DNA of 64,000 nt, from assembly GCA_023014485.1 (NCBI GenBank), contig JAJOZX010012105.1:12501-76500 (forward strand). Direction: 5' to 3'. Below, piece by piece: positions 41,592-52,571 of this stretch (the stretch's first letter is position 1; every line of letters begins with the position of its first letter). The notes below the pieces were generated by a model that saw nothing but the letters and a program-made list of their open reading frames with translations, did not search any database and was not told where the DNA came from. This DNA comes from Bathynomus jamesi (lineage: Eukaryota > Arthropoda > Malacostraca > Isopoda > Cirolanidae). Both the position numbers and the translations under genes were made by a program.

Positions 41592-43373
41592 CATACACCT
41601 TAAACACTTTGGGCCCGCAGGGAATACTAGCTCTCACAAACATCAGCACATATTCATACCAACACTGTATTATTCCTGACATATGGAAACAAGGTAAAAT
41701 TATTACACTACTCAAACCAAACAAAAATCCAACAGAACCAGCTTCCTATAGACCCATTACTTTACTATGCACACCTTCCAAAGTAACAGAAAGACTAATC
41801 TTACAAATCACTAACCCACACATCCCACTATCGCCTACTCAACATGGATTCAGACCTCACCACTCAACCACGACATTACTCACTAATCTCACGCGGCACA
41901 TCATGAATGGCATCAACTCCAGACAACCAGCTCAACGTACACTATTAGCAACAATAGACATTAGTAAAGCATTTGATGCTATCCCAAGCTTCCCTCTCAT
42001 AAACAAAATACTCAACACAAACATGCAGAATAACACCAAAAGGTGGCTGAGCAACTCTCTTTCAGGAAGATACTCACGTCACATTTAATGGCAAGTCATC
42101 CAAAAACAAACTTTTTCCGAACGGGGTCCCTCAAGGCTCTGTTTTCTCACCAACACTGTTCAACTTATACATGCATGACATTCCAATACTCATAAATAAA
42201 AAGCTTACCTTATCATCATATGCAGATGACATCACTCTAACATCCACCCACAACAACATCGACACCACTACAAATAACCTACAAACATACATAAACAGTA
42301 TACAAGACTGGCTCACACACAATAGACTCAAAGTAGCGTCCACAAAATCAACCATCACCTTGCTAACAAGCAACACAAAAAAACACCAGATAACTCCACA
42401 GATTACACTAAGCAACACCAACATTCCACACACTCACATGACCAAAATACTTGGGGTCGCATACAACACATCATTATCTTTTGCAAACCACATTCAGGAC
42501 ATTAAAAACAAATGTACGTCAAGACTTAACACGCTTAGGGTACTAACAGGCACAAACTTTGGACACCAGCAGGAAACAACATCATTCATATACAAACAAT
42601 ATATTCGCTCAGTTATGGACTATGCGAGCCCATGCTGGGCACCCATTATCTCAAACACACACATAAACACCTTACAGACAATACAACACAACGTACTTCG
42701 TATCATTACAGGATATACTCAAACAACACCAATAGAACACCTGCAAACAGAAACAAAAATACTGAAAATTAGGGAACATTTAGACATGAGGGGAACACAA
42801 TTCATGGCAGCAGTGACAACTAACCCACAACATCCTTGCCACTACATGTACAATCATGCACCAACACCTCGCACCATTAAGGTAACACCAGAGAAACATT
42901 ATAACCAAATACTCCATTCCATATCACGTCCCACAGACATCACACAGTACAGAAAACACATACACACACACCTAACCCACAAAGCACTGACACGACTCGG
43001 TCCGAATGCGGTCCTAGGTGCGAAGCCGCCACCCAGTGACAGGTCAGAGACCAGCCTGAGTAGATCGGATCGAGTTAACTTAGTACGATTCCAATGTAGA
43101 CATCACCCCAACTTACAGATATATAAACACAGACTAGACAACTCCATAGACGACACGTGCCACCTGTGCCAGGACACACCACAAACAATTGAACACATTA
43201 TGACAGACTGTACCGCTCTGGCACAACATAGAACACAATACAACATCACTGGTGCGCTGAACCTCTGGTCCACTCCGGAGAGGGCGATCGGTTACCTGCG
43301 TGCCGCCGGCTTGCTCGATCAGGGTGGGCTGATCGGTTAACCAACAACAACAACAACAACTTATTTATTGAAT

Positions 43374-43689
43374 TTAGTCATTTTGTGGTAGACATATTGA
43401 ATTTTGTTTTTGAAGTTTTACTTATATGACTTCATAACTTTTAGAAAATTGATAACTTTATGAAATGAATTGAAATCCCAATTATATATATATATATAGA
43501 CGCGTGGCTCAGAACAATCCCAGATGAGCCGGGCGTACCTGGCTATGTGAGGTGGAGAGTACAAGAAACCAACTCTCTACTTCACCAGGCCAACTCGATA
43601 GGAAGGGTGACAAGCTTGATCTTCGTGAAATGAGGAATCACCGCACGGAACACTTGAAAGGTTAAAAGGAAAGGTATATATATAATTTA
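43374..43689. other. Spacer with TA tract and short unknown repeat
   Basis: (TA)n at 43483-43497, then about 190 bp of mixed sequence with no motif I recognise. Confidence 0.5.
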
Positions 43690-44118
43690 GGGTGACAATA
43701 AAAATCGAAAGTTGGAGTTTTTTATTGGCCATTTGTTCAATGCTGCTACTACATGAGAAAACAATGTACTGTAAATATTAGGTCATTCAGATAATATTTA
43801 AGGGTGTCTCAAGTGAGGTAAATAATTCTCCTTATAACAAAAATTAATTATTCATTACCTAGTAAAAATAAATTAATATTTTTTTTAATTAATGTAAATA
43901 AACGTTAGTTTTAGTTCATAAGGTTTAAGTGCAGGCGTACTCCAATCGTAATAAGTAAATAATATATTTACTAAATATATTCCAGGGTGTCTTTCATTCA
44001 ATTGTAGACCACCCATTAATTCTTGCTTTTCCTCAAGCCATACCCCTTTTTCAATGTACCAGGCTGAGACTTCCTATGATCCTCAACAACCTGCAAGAGA
44101 TGTTGGCGGCGCTGTTCT

Positions 44119-45874
44119 TCATTCTTCAGTATTGAAGGCCTTGATCAAGGCAATTCCCCTCTCTGCCATGTCATTGATGACTTTTAGTCCTTCAACTATA
44201 GTCAAACCAGTCTTGAAATCTTCGTCGTCCGGCCAGGTCTCTGGTTCCTTGGACAAGAAACCATCATTAATTTTTAGAAGTTCAAAGAGAAGCTTTGATC
44301 CTTTCGAGGCAAAGTCTGAGAGCTGCTTTGTTGAAATGGAAGAAACAGCAGGTATTGGGGCTCGCTTTGGAGGATCTTCAGCAGCTTCTTTTTCGAGGAT
44401 TGATCGAGCGATATTCTTTTTCGTCGTTGCATTGATACCTTTATCAAAGAGTGCGAGACCAATCAAGTACTCGCTGAGGTACCATAAGTGACGACCGAGG
44501 ACACTAAGGCAGGATGCTGAGATCTTTTCATCGTGGTACTTTGCTAGGTCTTGAAGAAGCTTCAAATCGTTCGTGGGAGCAGATGAAGGACTGCTGGCCG
44601 TGAACCACGCGGACATATAACTCCAGGGCAAAAAATACAAATCGTTTTAAGCCAGACATTTCACGAGTTGTAAGTCTGAACCAGTGGCGGTTCCTCATAT
44701 GGGCAATATGGGCAGCCGCACAGGGCGGCATTTGTGGAGGGGCGGCATGAGCGCCTGCAAAAAAAATAAAAATAAAAATAAGAATAAATAAATAAAAAAA
44801 TAAATAAAAATAATTTATTTATGGCAGTTGTGCAATTTAATTTGTATTTTTCCTGTTCATAGTATCATAATTACATTCTCTTAAGTGAGTTATTCTATTT
44901 ACGTGATGAAGGATTTGTAAAATTCAGAAATTTGAGTCTTTGCTTTGGTTCTGAAGTTCCAACAATTAGTCCAATAAAAAGTTATTTTGTGAAAGAGTTA
45001 TGTCTGTCCTTTATTTTGGGGGGATTCGAATGTGTGTGTGTTGGCGAACAGGGGGGGGGGCGCTGAAGGTGAGGTTCGCCCAGGGCGTCATGTAAGCTAG
45101 GACCGCCACTGGTCTGAACTGATGGGAAAGCAGCAGGATTTTTAATGAATAAATTACTTTTGCCATCCAACGTGCTCGGTGAAGTGCTCCAGGTCGCCGA
45201 AACCTAAAGTTAGGTAAATTACCTCCAAGGACTGTAATCGACAACTCCAAGAATTCAAGGTAATCATCCCTCGGCTGATGTTTTGTCAGATATAGATTCC
45301 AGCAAGCGATCAGTTCTTCTCGATTCTCATTCAGACTCGATGGAAGGTCTGACAGGGTCTTGTACTTATCTTGGCAAATTGTATTCCACGTCTCTTTGAA
45401 GCGGGAGAATAGGAGGATATCTGGACCAGATGATGGTCCCATGCATTCCATGTACGCCTTCTCAACGACAAGTTCTAGGATGTGATGGCGACATGCAACG
45501 TATAAGAGTCGGCGGCCGAGTTTCTGCTCCAAAATTACGCATGCCCCAGAGAAGTAACCAGTATTTGAAGCTGTAGTGTCGAAGCTCATAGCTGATACCT
45601 TTTCTGACACATTCCATTCTTTGAGCACAGCATGTACCACCGAGGCGATGACCTCACCCGTTCCTGATGTCAGCTTAGGTACACCCAAGAGCTTCTCGGT
45701 ATCAACTCTGGTTACGAAAATGGCTAGTCGGTCACACCAACCACCTTCATCATCTGGTAGAATTTTTCCGTCCCAGTGAACAGTGAGCACTTCGTTGGGT
45801 GGAACTGGCCCCCCCTGACCGCCCCTCTCGATGGCCCTGTGTATATATTTATATACTCGTATATATATTATCAT
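44119..45874 (-). pseudogene. Unassigned RNase-H-like transposase, split by hAT
   Basis: Minus-strand blocks are PPNEVLTVHWDGKILPDDEG (candidate first Asp), LLGVPKLTSGTGEVIASVV, SAMSFDTTASNTGYFSGAC (candidate second Asp), LLYVACRHHILELV (Cys/His motif as in hAT-like insertions), SSGPDILLFSRFKETW and ARWMAKVIYSLKILLLS. After the hAT, at 44119-44640, come AWFTASSPSSAPTNDLKLL and LGRHLWYLSEYLIGLALFDK (candidate acidic residue), ending IALIKAFNTEE. No frameshift is seen within the two halves. The true N-terminus is probably lost: the frame opens only in AT-rich filler. I infer a DDE/RNase-H transposase; the superfamily name is uncertain. Confidence 0.65.
44682..45111. mobile_element. 430-bp hAT element
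   Basis: The ends CAGTGGCGGTTCCT and, inverted, CAGTGGCGGTCCTA are flanked by an exact 8-bp duplication GTCTGAAC (44674-44681, 45112-45119). Contains an A-rich run (44760-44815) and a G-run near 45052. Noncoding. Confidence 0.92.
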
Positions 45875-46450
45875 AGGAAATCAAATTCAGTTCCAAATTT
45901 ATATAATTTAAACATCAAACTATGCCAACAATTAATGAAACTTTTCTAGAACAATTTCCAATAATAATATAATCAATGTATCAAAATAAAAAATATTACC
46001 TTAGATATCTTAAAAGAATCGGGAGAGAACTTCTAAGCGTTGTTTTCAGTCAGGCAGTCGTATGCAAATGAACTTCAAGCACCAAAAGCTGATCATCCAA
46101 AGATTGATAAACATCATATTATTTAACGATTTTTTATGAAAATTTTAATTTAATGAAATAAATTAATCGATTTGCATAATCTATAGTATGAAATAAGGAA
46201 ACAATTCTATTAAATTATATAATACACTTGCATTCTCGAAACATTTTTGTTTTTGAAGCGTTGTCGAAACTCGTTCATTCTTGAAATTTCTTCTGCGCAA
46301 CAGTTTCATTCATGTGACTCGAGGCACCCCTAAATGCTTTCCGAATTCCATGAGATTTCGTCTACAGTGTTTCCTCATAGGGTGGCAGCATTGGACAAAT
46401 GGCCAGCAAATTTTTTTGAATTTCAAATTTTATCCCTATAAGAAGTTGTC

Positions 46451-46454
<4 letters not shown>

Positions 46455-46510
<56 letters not shown>
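46455..46510. repeat. (TA)n microsatellite
   Basis: A TA tract joining two transposon ends directly. Confidence 0.95.
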
Positions 46511-47825
46511 GGGTGGGCGGAAAGTAGCTCCCTATTTTGGATTGGTAAAAAAATACGTATATTATCCATTTATTTCAGAAGAAATAATATGAAAAGGTAG
46601 GCATACATGGTAGGTTTTCTCTAAAATTCAATGTGGGCTCCACCTCTTTCCACCAGCTTCTGGAGCCGCCCAGGAATGGCGTCCACTGACTTTAGCAGGA
46701 ACTCCGGCGGGATGGAGGACATGACTTCCCGAATTCGGTCATCCAGTTCTTCCAATGTCCTCGGTTTGGTGCGGTAGACTTCTTCCTTTACCCACCCCCA
46801 AAGAAAGAAGTCGCACGGTGTCAAGTCGGGGCTCCTGGCTGGCCATTGATGTGGACCACGACGACCCATCCAACGCCCAGAGAAGTGGGCATCTAGCCAC
46901 TCACGGACAACAAGAGCGAAGTGCGGAGGGGCGCCATCTTGCATAAATATCAGATCGTCGATGTTCTCCCATGTGCTGACAACCGGCCAGACCTCGTTTT
47001 GCAACATAGCAAGGTACCGCTCAGCATTCATGGTGTTGCGCAGAAGGAACGGGCCCACAACCTGATCTGAGGTCATACCACACCACACCACACCGTTACA
47101 CTGAACCGATTCTGCCGTTTTTCAGCGGTAACCATGGGATCCTCTCCTGCCCAGTAGTGGCAATTGTGGCGGTTGACAAAGCCTCCGACGTGGAACACCG
47201 CCTCGTCGCTCCAGAGGATGTTGCGGAAGAGATGGGGCCAGTCTTCATGCCAAGCCAGCATGATTTCCCCGAACTCCATGCGAATGTCGCAGTCCTCGTC
47301 CGAGAGAGATTGGCAGTATGCGGCTTCCACGCACGCCAGTTCAGCTCCTTCTTCAGCACAGTTCGCACTGAGTAGCGGGAGAGTCCACTTTCCCGAGCTG
47401 CCTGGCGAGTTGACTTTCGTGGACTCCGTGCGAACATTTCCTGAACTGCCTGCACCGTCTCCTGGGCCCTGGATGTCGAAGGGCGACCACATCTTCGAAC
47501 ATCTGCCACAGACCCCGTGGTCATGAGCTTCGAGTGGCAGTTCTTGATTGTTTTCGGGTCCACTCGGGCACGTGGTCCGTGAATGGCCCGCCACCATCTT
47601 TGAACTCGAACGACAGATTGCCAAACTTCGTACCGTGCCGCCAACTGGGCACGCTCCTGCAGTGTTAAACGCTCAGCCATGTTACCCTTCAATCTGAAAT
47701 GAAAAAAAAATGAACGTTACAATTGTACCACTTTAGAGAACACACCATAACAATATAACAATACAATCACAATTTATACATAATTTATATGTAATTTAAA
47801 TTAGGGAGCTACTTTCCGCCCACCC
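46511..47825 (-). mobile_element. GC-rich DD41D mariner
   Basis: The ends GGGTGGGCGGAAAGTAGCTC are identical and inverted over about 24 bp, with TA flanks. At 1315 bp it is full length. Its coding region is clearly richer in G+C than anything nearby, which may reflect a different source genome. Confidence 0.92.
46621..47692 (-). pseudogene. DD41D mariner transposase, two frameshifts
   Basis: Starts at or near ATG 47692 or 47677 (MAERLTLQERAQLAARYEVW). Then come the first helix region (VQRWWRAIHGPRARVDP), the second (ARESGLSRYSVRTVLKKEL), a frameshift near 47340, WSDEAVFHVGGFVNRHNCHY (first Asp), a frameshift near 47090, and GPFLLRNTMNAERYLAML. FMQDGAPPHFA (second Asp) and ARSPDLTPCDFFLWGW (third Asp) follow; 41 residues separate the last two. 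It ends RGGAHIEF. Motifs are all intact, so only the two indels disable it. Confidence 0.9.
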
Positions 47826-47947
47826 TAGTATATATATATATATAACTGCAATGACCACGCAGTATATAAATGAATAGAAACGACATAAGTATTAAGGAAC
47901 GTTTCTGCACACGAGGAGGAGAGATAACGAATAAATGAAAAATGAGG

Positions 47948-48018
47948 CGAACCGCCCGGGAATCGAACCCAGGGCCTTCCAATTGCCGGTTGGACGCGCT
48001 ACCATTATGCTACGGACC
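47948..48018 (-). other. tRNA-like core, left arm
   Basis: Reverse-complement copy of the core at 48326-48396, with the same A-box-like and B-box motifs and the anticodon-type loop CCGGCAA. Confidence 0.65.
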
Positions 48019-48325
48019 TCAATTAATCACAAATCGAAATTCTCCCACATAGGGCAGAAACCAATGCCCTGAGAGGGCACCCTCGCAAATCGTGAATATG
48101 CGCATATAACTGCAATGACCACGCAGTATTTAAATGAATTTTTCATTTATTCGTTATCTCTCCTCCTCGTGTGCAGAAACGTTCCTTAATACTTATGTCG
48201 TTTCTATTCATTTATATACTGCGTGGTCATTGCAGTTATATGCGCATATTCACGATTTGCGAGGTGCCCTCTCAGGGCATTGGTTTCTGCCCTATGTGGG
48301 AGAATTTCGATTTGTGATTAATTGA

Positions 48326-48396
48326 GGTCCGTAGCATAATGGTAGCGCGTCCAACCGGCAATTGGAAGGCCCTGGGTTCGATTCCCGGGCGGTTCG
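48326..48396 (+). other. tRNA-like core, right arm
   Basis: A-box-like TAGCATAATGGTAGC, B-box GGGTTCGATTCCC, and an anticodon-type stem TCCAA/TTGGA with loop CCGGCAA (GGC). Acceptor arms do not pair properly and position 33 is not U. A SINE-type tRNA relic rather than a gene. Confidence 0.7.
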
Positions 48397-48469
48397 CCTC
48401 ATTTTTCATTTATTCGTTCTCTCTCCTCCTCGTGTGCAGAAACGTTCCTTAATACTTATGTCGTTTCTA

Positions 48470-48472
<3 letters not shown>

Positions 48473-48511
<39 letters not shown>

Positions 48512-49186
48512 ATATATATCACACACACACACGTTTCGGCGCAAAGCCTTGCTCACACTGAATGACAACATGAGTTAAAAACACAATATTTAAATGCAAA
48601 CGATCTTTTCCAAATCTACTGACGAACATTCGTGGCTTCACCTGATTGGCTGGTTACTGTTGATGCTCCTTGGCCCCGCCCCTTTCTGTTAACTTATTTC
48701 CGTTATTTTGGCTAAACACATAAATCCCTCTTTATGATTTACCACGTTTCCTGACGCAGGGCCGCCGAGAGCGGCCACGGGCCCCGAGGAAGGATTCGTA
48801 TATGGGCCCCCCTGTTTACTCAGTATTTTATTATGAATGTTTTTTGTGTACACGACAAGCAAACTGATTATCACAGGCCTGCGAATGAGAACTTTGTTAG
48901 AGTTGTTTTCTTACTAATAACTGATTTTATATAATTCAACTACGCTGGTTTGAAATAAGGTGTCCCACTGTCCATTTTTTTCTAATCACGTAAGGATTTT
49001 CTGCAAACTGGAAGGGAAAAAACAACATAAATAAATATTATTTATTTCAATTTACATTAGGTACCTATTTCGCTTTGTTATACTAATTACAAATGCAAAC
49101 AACTTTAAAAAGAAAGAAGACTTAACATCAATTACATATTCATCTTTATTTGTACTGAGTTTTCTTGTGGGATCTATGCCTTTTAG
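48473..49186. other. TA/CA microsatellite, hAT fragment and spacer
   Basis: (TA)n and (CA)n at 48473-48531. GCAGGGCCGCCGAGAGCGGC near 48756 resembles an hAT end, but no partner was found. The remainder shows no gene. Confidence 0.5.
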
Positions 49187-49928
49187 TCTAGTGGGGCAGG
49201 TAAGTGAATATATTCAAGGCACTCTTTCAAATAGTGATACAAGCACCAAAATTGGCATGGATACCCCTCTGCGACTACTTTTTTGAAAAAGCCCGTTAGC
49301 CACCTATGTAGAATTAAAAATGGCCGCCGTTGAAATACTTATTTCACTATAAAATTTGACAGAGTAGTCCGATTTGAATGATCTTGGCATCAAATCATAC
49401 GTTTTTGACCATGGAGAAGCTGAATTTACAACCCTAAAACTTCTCAGACGCTTCTTTCTACTATTTGCAGCACAGTGACTGAAATCGGACTGAAAAGAAT
49501 ACTCAATGCGATACATACGATCGGAAAATAACCCGGCCGACTGGCTATCTCGAACAATATTGCCAAGTATTGCGGCATAAGACTGGGGCCTCGAATATAC
49601 CGATTGTCGAATGTAATATGTGTGTGTTGTCTATTGTTAAATTGTATGAATGTTACCGCACACAGCGGAGGCTGTAATCAAGCCGCGATGCGGGGTCGCA
49701 GCGCAGTGCATCACGATGCACTTCAGCGAAAGCGCTGCTTGTGATGTTTCAGTTGTGTGTGTGTGTTTGTCTAATTGTAACCGAGTTTACAACCCTAAAA
49801 CTTCTCAGAAGCTTCTTTCTACCATTTGTAGCACATTGACTGAAAATATATGCAGCTTACTAATAATTAACTTTCTTATTTTTGTTTCAGAAGTCAGCCA
49901 GGGCGTGAACCGTTCATCGTCTCACAAG

Positions 49929-51958
49929 ATGGCCAGTTTGGCTGAATTACCATCTAAATTGCAAACTGACTGGAACAAATGTTGTCTCTGTCAAATCGAG
50001 AAGAAGGACGAAGATCTCAAATCACCACCAACCCACTATTCATGTAGTACTGACCATGATGGCTACTCTATGATTGCGTCAAATGTTTCACTCTTTCAAG
50101 CCATCAATGATCTCCCAATCGTTTTGGATCCAGCAAGATTAGATGAAGGCGGCGGCATAGAAGAAACGCTGAGAAAGAACAATGCAAAATACCATCAGAG
50201 CTGTCGACTAATGTTCAACACCACCAAACTCCAACGGGCAAAGAAAAGAGTAACTAGTGCTAGTAGTACAGATGAAGGACGCAGCAAGATGCGAAGAACC
50301 AGCCATAAAGGTCTACAGTCTGAGTGCTTCTTATGCGAGAAGGAAGCTCCAGCATCAGAACTGAGACAAGCCATAACCATGCAGCTCAATAAAAGACTGA
50401 ATGAATGTACCCGAAACCTAAACGATGGAAGGCTTTTAGCCAAACTGAGTGGTGGAGATGTTGTAGCACAAGAGATGAAGTACCATTCTTCTTGCTTGGC
50501 AGGCCTGTACAACAAGGAGAGGGCCTGTCTGAACAAGAAGTAGTGCCAAGGGTCGCTAGAGAAGGAAGTCAACCAACTACCCACTGAATGAATGTGCCCG
50601 AAACCTAAACGATGGAAGGCTTTTGGCCAAACTGAGTGGTGGAGATGTTGTAGCACAAGAGATGAAGTACCATTCTTCTTGCTTGGCAGGCCTGTACAAC
50701 AAGGAGATGGCCTGTCTGAACAAGAAGTAGTGCCAAGGGTCGCTAGAGAAGGAAGTCAACCAACTACCTACTAATGCACTGGTATTTTCGGAGGTACTCG
50801 CCTACATAGTTGAGACCAAAACCAGCAGTGAAGGTCCTGCTTGAGGATTATGCAGCACTGGACGTTATTCCCACAATACAAGCATACTCTTCCAAGTACA
50901 AGAGAACAGACATTGTATTTGATATCTACCAGCCATCGAGTCTGAAGCCCGAAACAAGGTCAAAGCGAGTACGGGGAGCCAGACGCAGAGTGACAGGCAC
51001 AGGCAAAATGCCCCCAAACTGGCGGAGCTTCTTGAAAGACAACGACAACAAGACCGAGCTCTTCAACTTCCTGGCTGACAAGTTGCAGAGATGTGCACAC
51101 CAAACACAGTGATCGTGACCAAGGAAGAAGATGCAGTCCGCAACCAAATGATCCGCCTGGATGAATTGGCTCCCTGTAACCAAGAAGAAACGGACACGCG
51201 GATCTTCGTGCATGCCAGACATGCAGCAGCACAGGGTAGCAAAGTTGTCATGATCAAAGCCAGTGACACAGATGCCCTGGTCATAGCAGTCAGTGTTCTG
51301 CCAGCCCTGCAAGAGTTTGGTCTGCAGAAGCTGTGGATTGCGTTTGGTCAAGGGCGGAACCTGAGGTGGATTCCTGTACATGACCTCAATCCCTCACTTG
51401 GACCAGAGAAGACCAGAGGGATTCTCTTCTTCCATGCCTTCACTGGCTGCGATGTTGTGTTGGCCTTCCGCCTTCCGTGGGAAAGGGAAGAAGTCCGCAT
51501 GGCAAACCTGGGATGTATGTGCCGAGGCCTCTGATGTCTTCATCAAACTCAGCCAATACCCGCCACCAGTTGAAGATGACGACCTGAAGATCCTGGCGAA
51601 GTTTATAGTCACATGTATGACAGGTCCAGTACAGCTGCGGGTATTGATGATGCACCGCTCGACATGTTTGCTCGCAAGCAGAGGCCGTACGAAGCCATTC
51701 CTCCAACTCGAGCAGCTCTCCTTCAGCACGCCAAGTCAGTCAACAATATGCCAGCCCGAAACCCAAAGTCCTGCTGACTGGGAATGGACATAGCAAGGTG
51801 ACCTGTGGCAGATCTTCTGGACAGAACTCCCACCAGTTGCGCAGAGTTGTCAACAGCTGACCAAGTGTGGCTGCAAGATAGAATGCCGTGGAAGGCGCAA
51901 ATGCTATCTCTTTGGACTCACCTGCACAGCACTGTGCAGCTGCAGATGTGAGAATTAG
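49929..51958 (+). pseudogene. Zinc/CXC-domain transposon protein, frameshifted
   Basis: From ATG 49929 (MASLAELPSKLQTDWNKCCL). A first zinc-like pair CCLC...KYHQSC is followed by a second CFLCEKEAP...MKYHSSCLAGLYN. A 187-bp tandem duplication (50397-50770) then breaks the frame. 50810-51112 holds DIYQPSSLKPETRSKRVRGA and FFKDN-like sequence, and a frameshift near 51105 follows. 51130-51530 reads EETDTRIFVHARHAA, KASDTDALVIAVSVLP, LWIAFGQGRNLRWIPVHDL and HAFTGCDVV, acidic motifs reminiscent of a nuclease fold. After another shift it ends in a tesmin-like Cys cluster, CGCKIECRG...CTALCSCRC. A pyrimidine tract ending CAG at about 49890 may be a splice acceptor. Function inferred as transposition. 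Confidence 0.65.
50397..50770 (+). repeat. 187-bp tandem duplication
   Basis: The segment starting CTGAATGAATGTACCCGAAA is repeated directly at 50584 with only a few differences. The length is not a multiple of three, so it shifts the reading frame. The unit spans the second KYH..C zinc block. Confidence 0.95.
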
Positions 51959-52571
51959 TTCAGAGTGTACATGTGGAGAGCAACACTTATAAGTGACAAA
52001 GTGGAAAGTACAAAGTGCAAAGACAATAAAGGACAAACAAGTACTTTCATAGTTACCTACGTTTAAAAAAAAAATTCTGCGTCCATTCATAACCTCAGAA
52101 GCAAATGAGACGGCGCAGGCGGAGCTAAGGTCATTAGATGACTGAGGAGCACTCATTTGTGGAGGTATGAATAGCATGGCGACAGCTCCATTTATTTTTA
52201 TAAATTTGGCTAAGTTGTTCACATAATTTGCTAGAAATGGTGGAAAGAAGCTTCTGAGAAGTTTTATAGTTTTAAATTCGGGTTCTGCATAATCAAAAAC
52301 ATATAATTCGTACCAAAATCATTCAAATCGGCCCACTGTATTAAATTGCGTGGTAAACATAGTATTTCTATACCACACATGACGGCCAATTTGAATTTTT
52401 AGGTGGCTAACAGGCTTTTTCAAAATAGTAGTCCCAGAGGTGTACTCATGCCAATTTTGGTGCTTGTATCACCATTTGAAAGATTGTTTCACTTATCTGC
52501 CCCACTAGTCTCGAATGTACGCACTGTTCCTTTTCTTTATGTAATAATTCTGGAGTATCCCGTTTCAACAT

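Larger units (their letters stand above)
39082..43340 (+). pseudogene. LINE endonuclease/reverse transcriptase, truncated and split
   Basis: Starts within the endonuclease at ILGGDFNAKDTS (GDFN motif), then PDITFCSPSL and SSDHLPIIIT (catalytic His). A frameshift near 39615 precedes the linker, and KNSKATGPDNIS opens the reverse transcriptase before the hAT. After 41600 come YRPITLLCTPSKVTERLI, QHGFRPHHST and IDISKAFDAI. A frameshift near 42078 is followed by GVPQGSVFSP and SSYADDITLTS (catalytic YADD). The C-terminus has a CHLC...EHIMTDC zinc knuckle and ends DQGGLIG at 43340. Apart from the 5' truncation, two frameshifts and the hAT, it is well preserved. Confidence 0.9.
39082..43357 (+). 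mobile_element. 5'-truncated Jockey-like LINE
   Basis: A 16-bp duplication AACTTATTTATTGAAT flanks it (39066-39081 and 43358-43373). The 5' end lies within the endonuclease and the 3' end is an (AAC)n tail. These are the marks of target-primed insertion with 5' truncation. The hAT at 40080-41591 is inserted inside. Clade given from the C-terminal zinc knuckle and overall layout only. Confidence 0.9.
43690..46454 (-). mobile_element. TA-flanked DNA transposon with unusual transposase
   Basis: The ends GGGTGACAA and TTGTCACCC lie inside TA (43688-43689, 46455-46456). The inverted similarity reaches inward about 80 bp (GGCCATTTGT(T/C)CAATGCTGC). The 2.77-kb element holds one minus-strand gene interrupted by a 430-bp hAT. 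The TA duplication recalls Tc1/mariner, but the protein does not. Confidence 0.75.
47844..48472 (+). mobile_element. Palindromic tRNA-anchored repeat, unit 2
   Basis: Three copies of the 22-bp box AACTGCAATGACCACGCAGT(AT) occur at 47844-47865, 48108-48129 and inverted at 48216-48237. The left arm (47866-48107) is the reverse complement of the head-tRNA-tail unit on the right (48238-48472). The middle 86 bp repeats the tail in the same direction as the right unit. The head motif GAGGTGCCCTCTCAGGGCAT and tail CCTCATTTTTCATTTATTCG match unit 1 at 9200-9540. Flanked by (TA)n. Confidence 0.75.
49187..52516 (+). mobile_element. Foldback-type transposon with 300-bp TIRs
   Basis: The left arm (about 49187-49490) and right arm (about 52225-52516) match inverted, with shared CTAGTGGGGCAG, GATACAAGCACCAAAATTGG and ACTTCTCAGAAGCTTCTTTC blocks. 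The inner end of the left arm is duplicated at 49782-49842. The right end abuts the 3' end of HS element copy 2. No TSD could be placed. The size and arms recall NOF-type foldback elements; that comparison is tentative. Confidence 0.7.

Noticed and set aside
44054..44491. 145-codon plus-strand frame
   Set aside because: It overlaps the conserved minus-strand transposase and has no motifs of its own.
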